From the NCBI GenBank assembly GCA_021788795.1, contig JAJYKG010000040.1:1-8376 (forward strand): 8,376 nucleotides of DNA, given 5' to 3'. Source of the DNA: Thermoplasmata archaeon. GTDB taxonomy: Archaea; Thermoplasmatota; Thermoplasmata; RBG-16-68-12. Shown piece after piece: positions 5,928-8,376 of this stretch. The notes under the pieces are model-generated. The model ran no database searches and was not told the origin of the DNA. It saw only the letters and a program-made list of their open reading frames with translations. Each line of letters starts with the position of its first letter. Positions within the stretch are counted from its first letter, which is position 1. Made by a program: the position numbers and the translations under genes.

Positions 5928-8222
5928 TCAGCGCAGCTTCCGGAGGCCCGCCTTGATTCTGGCGAGGTCCTGCTTCTTCCGCTCCAGATCCGCCTCCGCC
6001 TTCACCAGACGCGCCTCGCGCTCCTTGAGCTCCGCTTGGAGCGACTTCAGCTCGCCGCGAGTCTCCTGGACGGCGGTGCGTTCCGCGGAGAGCCGGTCCC
6101 GCTGGGCCGCGAGCTTGGCGGCGCGGTCCTCGAGAGAGGCACGGCGCGCGTCCAGCGCGTCCTGGCGGCGCTTCGTGTCTGCGGCGACGCGCTCCTCCCG
6201 GGTGGCCACGGCGGTCTCCTGGGCGTCCAGGTCGGCCGTCTTCGCGGCGAGGGCTTTCTCCCTCTCCCCGGTGACCTTCTCCCGCTCCTCGAGCTGGGCC
6301 TCGCGCTCCTCGAGGGAGGACGTCCGCCGGTCCAGCTGCGCTTTGATGCGGGACTGGGAGGATTCCAGGGACTCCGTGCGCTTGGCGAGCTTCTCCTGCG
6401 CCTTCTTGAGCTCTTCCTCGGCCCTCTCGTTCGCCGCCTTCTTCGCCTCGATTTCCCGGAGGTCCTCGAGGAACGCGGTCTCCTGCCCGTCCAAGGTGGC
6501 CCTCAGGGATTCGAGGGTCTCCGCCTCCGAGGCCAGGGCCTTCTCCTTCGCGGCGAGCTCGCGCTCGCGGCGTTCGAGCTCGGTGCGGTGCCCGCGGACC
6601 TGCTCCTCCGCCGCGGTCGCACGGTTCTTCAGGTCCTCCTCGGCCACCTCGAGGGCGTCCGCCCTCTCCAGGATCCCTGCGGCCTCCGCCTCCGCGGCCT
6701 TCTCGCGCTTGTCCACGGCGGCCTCGCGGCGGCCGATCGCGGCGTCGCGCTTGGCGATCTCGCGGTCAAGCGTTTCCAAGTCCGCGATGCGCTCCTGGGA
6801 AGCCTTCTCCGCCCGCAGGAGCTTGAGCGCCTGTTCCTTGAGCCGGTCGCGCTGGGCCTCGAGCTCTTCCTCGAGGGCGCGCACCGCACGGTCGCGGCGG
6901 TCGAGGTCCTTCGTCGCGGTGGCGAGCACCCGCTGTCCGCGGCGCAGCTCGACCTGGCGCTCCCGCGCCTCCCGCTCCTCCTGCGCAATCGTCCTGTCCT
7001 TCGCGGCGAGATCGCGGGCGAGCTTCTCCATCTTCTTCGTGGCGCGGCCGAGCTCCTCGCGGCGGTCCTCGAGGGTCTCGTCGCGCGTCTCGACCTCGGA
7101 CGCTTTGCGCTCCAGCTCCGTCGTTCGCTCGGCGAGCCGGGCCTCCCGGGCCTCGAGGTCTTTGAGCTTCTCGGCGACCTCTTTCTCCCGTTCCGCGAGC
7201 GCGGCGTCGCGCTCGCCCAGGGAGGCGTCGTGCTCCTTCATCTGCGCCTCCCACTCCCGGGTGGACTGCTCCCGCAGGGTGATCTCCCGGTCCCGCTTCT
7301 CCGCCTCCGCGACGCGCTCGTCGAAGGCCTTGCGGGCCGACGCGATCTTGTCGAGCTCCTTCTGCAGGTCCGTGTACATGTCGTTGAGCTGCTTGCGCTC
7401 GCCCTCGAACGTGGTCGCCCGGCCGTCCAGGGACGCCAGGCGTTCCGAGGCCAGGTTCTCCCGCGCCGAGAGCTCGCGCTCCCGGTCGGCGAGCGTCGCC
7501 TCGTGCTCCGCGAGGGCTTTGCGCTGCGCCTCCATCTCGGCGCGCGCCTTCTCCTGGTCGATGGCCAGGAGCTTCTTCTGCGACTCGATCTCCACGTCCG
7601 CCTGGGCGCGGCGCTCCTCGAGGCGGCTCATGAGCATGCCGCTGGCCTCCTTGACCGCGGCCAGCTCGGACCGAAGGCCCTCGAGCTCTCTCTGCCGTAC
7701 CGCGGAACGCTGGAACTCCTGCTCCAGCTCCCACTTCCGGCGGTAGAGCTCCTCCTCCTTGTCGATGAGGCGCTTCTCCTGCTCGCGGCGGGCGGCGAGG
7801 TCCTTCTGGTAGGCCTCCCGCTCCTGCGTGGTCTCCGCCACGATCTGGGCGAGGATGGGGTCGGGCTCGCCGATCCCCTGGATGGCGGCCTCCGGGTAGC
7901 TCTTCTGGATCTGGTCCACGCTGATCGAGGAATGGCCGTAGTCGTAGGTGCGGACCTCGATCTGGGCGCGCTCGCTCGTGGCGTCCCGCAGGATCTCGGG
8001 CACCGCCGCGGTCCCTTCCAGGTCTTCGGCGCTGCGATGCTGGGCCAGGACCCCGTCCCCGTTCCGGAAGACGAGGAGGCCCTGGGAGGGCACGTCGCCG
8101 CGGAAGACGGACGTCTTGAGGATGCCGTTGAACTTGTTCGCACGGAGGTCGGCGAGGATCTCGCGGACGGCCTCCGTCCCGCCGTCGGAGATGCGCTCCA
8201 CGCGTCCCGGGGGGACTTCCAT
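5928..8222 (-). CDS. long charged heptad-repeat (coiled-coil) protein with an N-terminal PATAN/DUF4388-like domain
   Basis: This 764-residue protein is of unknown function. Residues about 15-95 look globular: EAVREILADLRANKFNGILK, then GLLVFRNGDGVLAQH (48-62) and a helix-strand ending QIEVRTYDY (87-95). The order of helix, NGIL strand, GxLxFxxGxxxxA-like hairpin and final helix resembles PATAN/DUF4388 domains; this match is by eye and tentative. A linker (96-125) holds the last prolines (Pro120, Pro122). From about 125 to the end I find no proline or cysteine, only charged helix rich in Glu, Arg, Ala, Lys and Leu. Heptads run in one register from 230 to 537 and then shift three times. There is no signal peptide, membrane segment or C-terminal domain. 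A continuous coiled coil of this size would be about 95 nm long. The ATG at 8222 has a TATA-like box about 29 bases upstream. Similarity to SMC/Rad50-type tails is probably only coiled-coil composition, because no ATPase motifs are present. Confidence 0.88.
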   Translation of the reverse strand: MEVPPGRVERISDGGTEAVREILADLRANKFNGILKTSVFRGDVPSQGLLVFRNGDGVLAQHRSAEDLEGTAAVPEILRDATSERAQIEVRTYDYGHSSISVDQIQKSYPEAAIQGIGEPDPILAQIVAETTQEREAYQKDLAARREQEKRLIDKEEELYRRKWELEQEFQRSAVRQRELEGLRSELAAVKEASGMLMSRLEERRAQADVEIESQKKLLAIDQEKARAEMEAQRKALAEHEATLADRERELSARENLASERLASLDGRATTFEGERKQLNDMYTDLQKELDKIASARKAFDERVAEAEKRDREITLREQSTREWEAQMKEHDASLGERDAALAEREKEVAEKLKDLEAREARLAERTTELERKASEVETRDETLEDRREELGRATKKMEKLARDLAAKDRTIAQEEREARERQVELRRGQRVLATATKDLDRRDRAVRALEEELEAQRDRLKEQALKLLRAEKASQERIADLETLDREIAKRDAAIGRREAAVDKREKAAEAEAAGILERADALEVAEEDLKNRATAAEEQVRGHRTELERRERELAAKEKALASEAETLESLRATLDGQETAFLEDLREIEAKKAANERAEEELKKAQEKLAKRTESLESSQSRIKAQLDRRTSSLEEREAQLEEREKVTGEREKALAAKTADLDAQETAVATREERVAADTKRRQDALDARRASLEDRAAKLAAQRDRLSAERTAVQETRGELKSLQAELKEREARLVKAEADLERKKQDLARIKAGLRKLR
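6612..7535 (-). repeat. uninterrupted heptad array (residues 230-537), consensus h-x-x-R-[DE]-x-x
   Basis: In the minus-strand product, every seventh residue from Met230 to Leu531 forms a single line of 44 positions. Of these, 38 are Leu, Ile, Val, Met or Phe; the others are Ala (four), Thr and Ser. From residue 300 to 537 (34 heptads) the fourth position is Arg or Lys in 20, and the fifth is Asp or Glu in 18. Examples are LGERDAA, LAEREKE, LEAREAR, VETRDET, IAKRDAA and VDKREKA. The counts were made by hand. Confidence 0.85.
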
Positions 8223-8246
8223 CGCCGGCGGGACGCGGTTGGGGTG

Positions 8247-8257
8247 TCAAATAGATT
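8247..8257 (-). promoter_or_regulatory. TATA-like box for the heptad-repeat/SAM hydrolase operon
   Basis: The minus strand reads AATCTATTTGA and centres about 29 bases before the ATG at 8222, predicting an essentially leaderless transcript. It shares CTATTTG with the apgM box. It would drive both the heptad-repeat gene and, through the short 42-base gap, the SAM hydroxide adenosyltransferase gene. Confidence 0.6.
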
Positions 8258-8376
8258 GCGCTACGAGTTCAATTCGCCGAGACTTCCGCAAGCAGCCGGC
8301 GAGGGAAGCGTTTTCTAGGAGGGAAGCCATCCATCGACCGCGTTCGTGATGAGAAGAGGGTCAGCCGACCAACCGG

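Noticed and set aside
5928..8222. Heptad-repeat protein as an SMC or Rad50 ATPase
   Set aside because: No Walker A, Walker B or signature motif, no hinge and no C-terminal ATPase half are present; similarity is limited to coiled-coil composition.
6036..8318. A 760-residue open frame on the plus strand opposite the heptad-repeat gene
   Set aside because: Its leucine-rich periodicity is the complement of the repeated Glu/Arg/Lys codons on the other strand. It has no promoter or known motif and runs through the minus-strand promoter.
8269..8376. Possible 3' end of another minus-strand gene entering from the right edge (frames ending TGA at 8269 or TAG at 8315)
   Set aside because: Both stretches are short, third-position GC is only about 60% by hand count against much higher in the real genes, and no motif is recognisable. 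It could be intergenic; the flanking sequence would decide.

Overview
The window is GC-rich DNA, probably archaeal. The evidence is an Rpo7 (RpoE1) subunit of the archaeal/eukaryotic RNA polymerase type, an archaeal-type cofactor-independent phosphoglycerate mutase, TATA-like boxes about 30-50 bases before most starts, and very short leaders without Shine-Dalgarno sites. A high-GC Thermoplasmata-like euryarchaeon fits this, but the lineage is a guess from style and gene set. All seven supported genes lie on the minus strand, so transcription runs from high to low coordinates.

Layout, in the direction of transcription: (1) 8223-8376, upstream DNA with the TATA box of the first gene. (2) 8222-5928, a 764-residue protein with a small N-terminal globular domain (PATAN/DUF4388-like, tentative) and about 640 residues of proline-free charged heptads. 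(3) 5885-5097, a SAM hydroxide adenosyltransferase (DUF62) 42 bases downstream, with its own Shine-Dalgarno and no clear TATA box, so probably cotranscribed. (4) 5044-3815, phosphoglycerate mutase ApgM with its own TATA box and an almost leaderless start. (5) 3735-3193, a small Rossmann-like protein with an SxGTxxExG motif like nucleoside 2-deoxyribosyltransferases and related nucleotide-processing proteins. (6) 3128-2799, a cysteine-free ArsR-like winged-helix regulator. (7) 2658-526, a membrane-bound proton-pumping pyrophosphatase of the K+-independent type. (8) 442-1, Rpo7, cut by the left edge.

Most of the content is core metabolism and transcription: glycolysis/gluconeogenesis (ApgM), SAM breakdown to adenosine and methionine, pyrophosphate-driven ion pumping, and the RNA polymerase stalk. 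The less ordinary parts are the long heptad protein, whose register can be followed by eye over 44 consecutive heptads and then shifts three times by the same amount, and the uncharacterised SxGTxxExG protein. I see no CRISPR array, insertion sequence, tRNA, rRNA or clear defence system, and no convincing evidence for a new multi-gene system.
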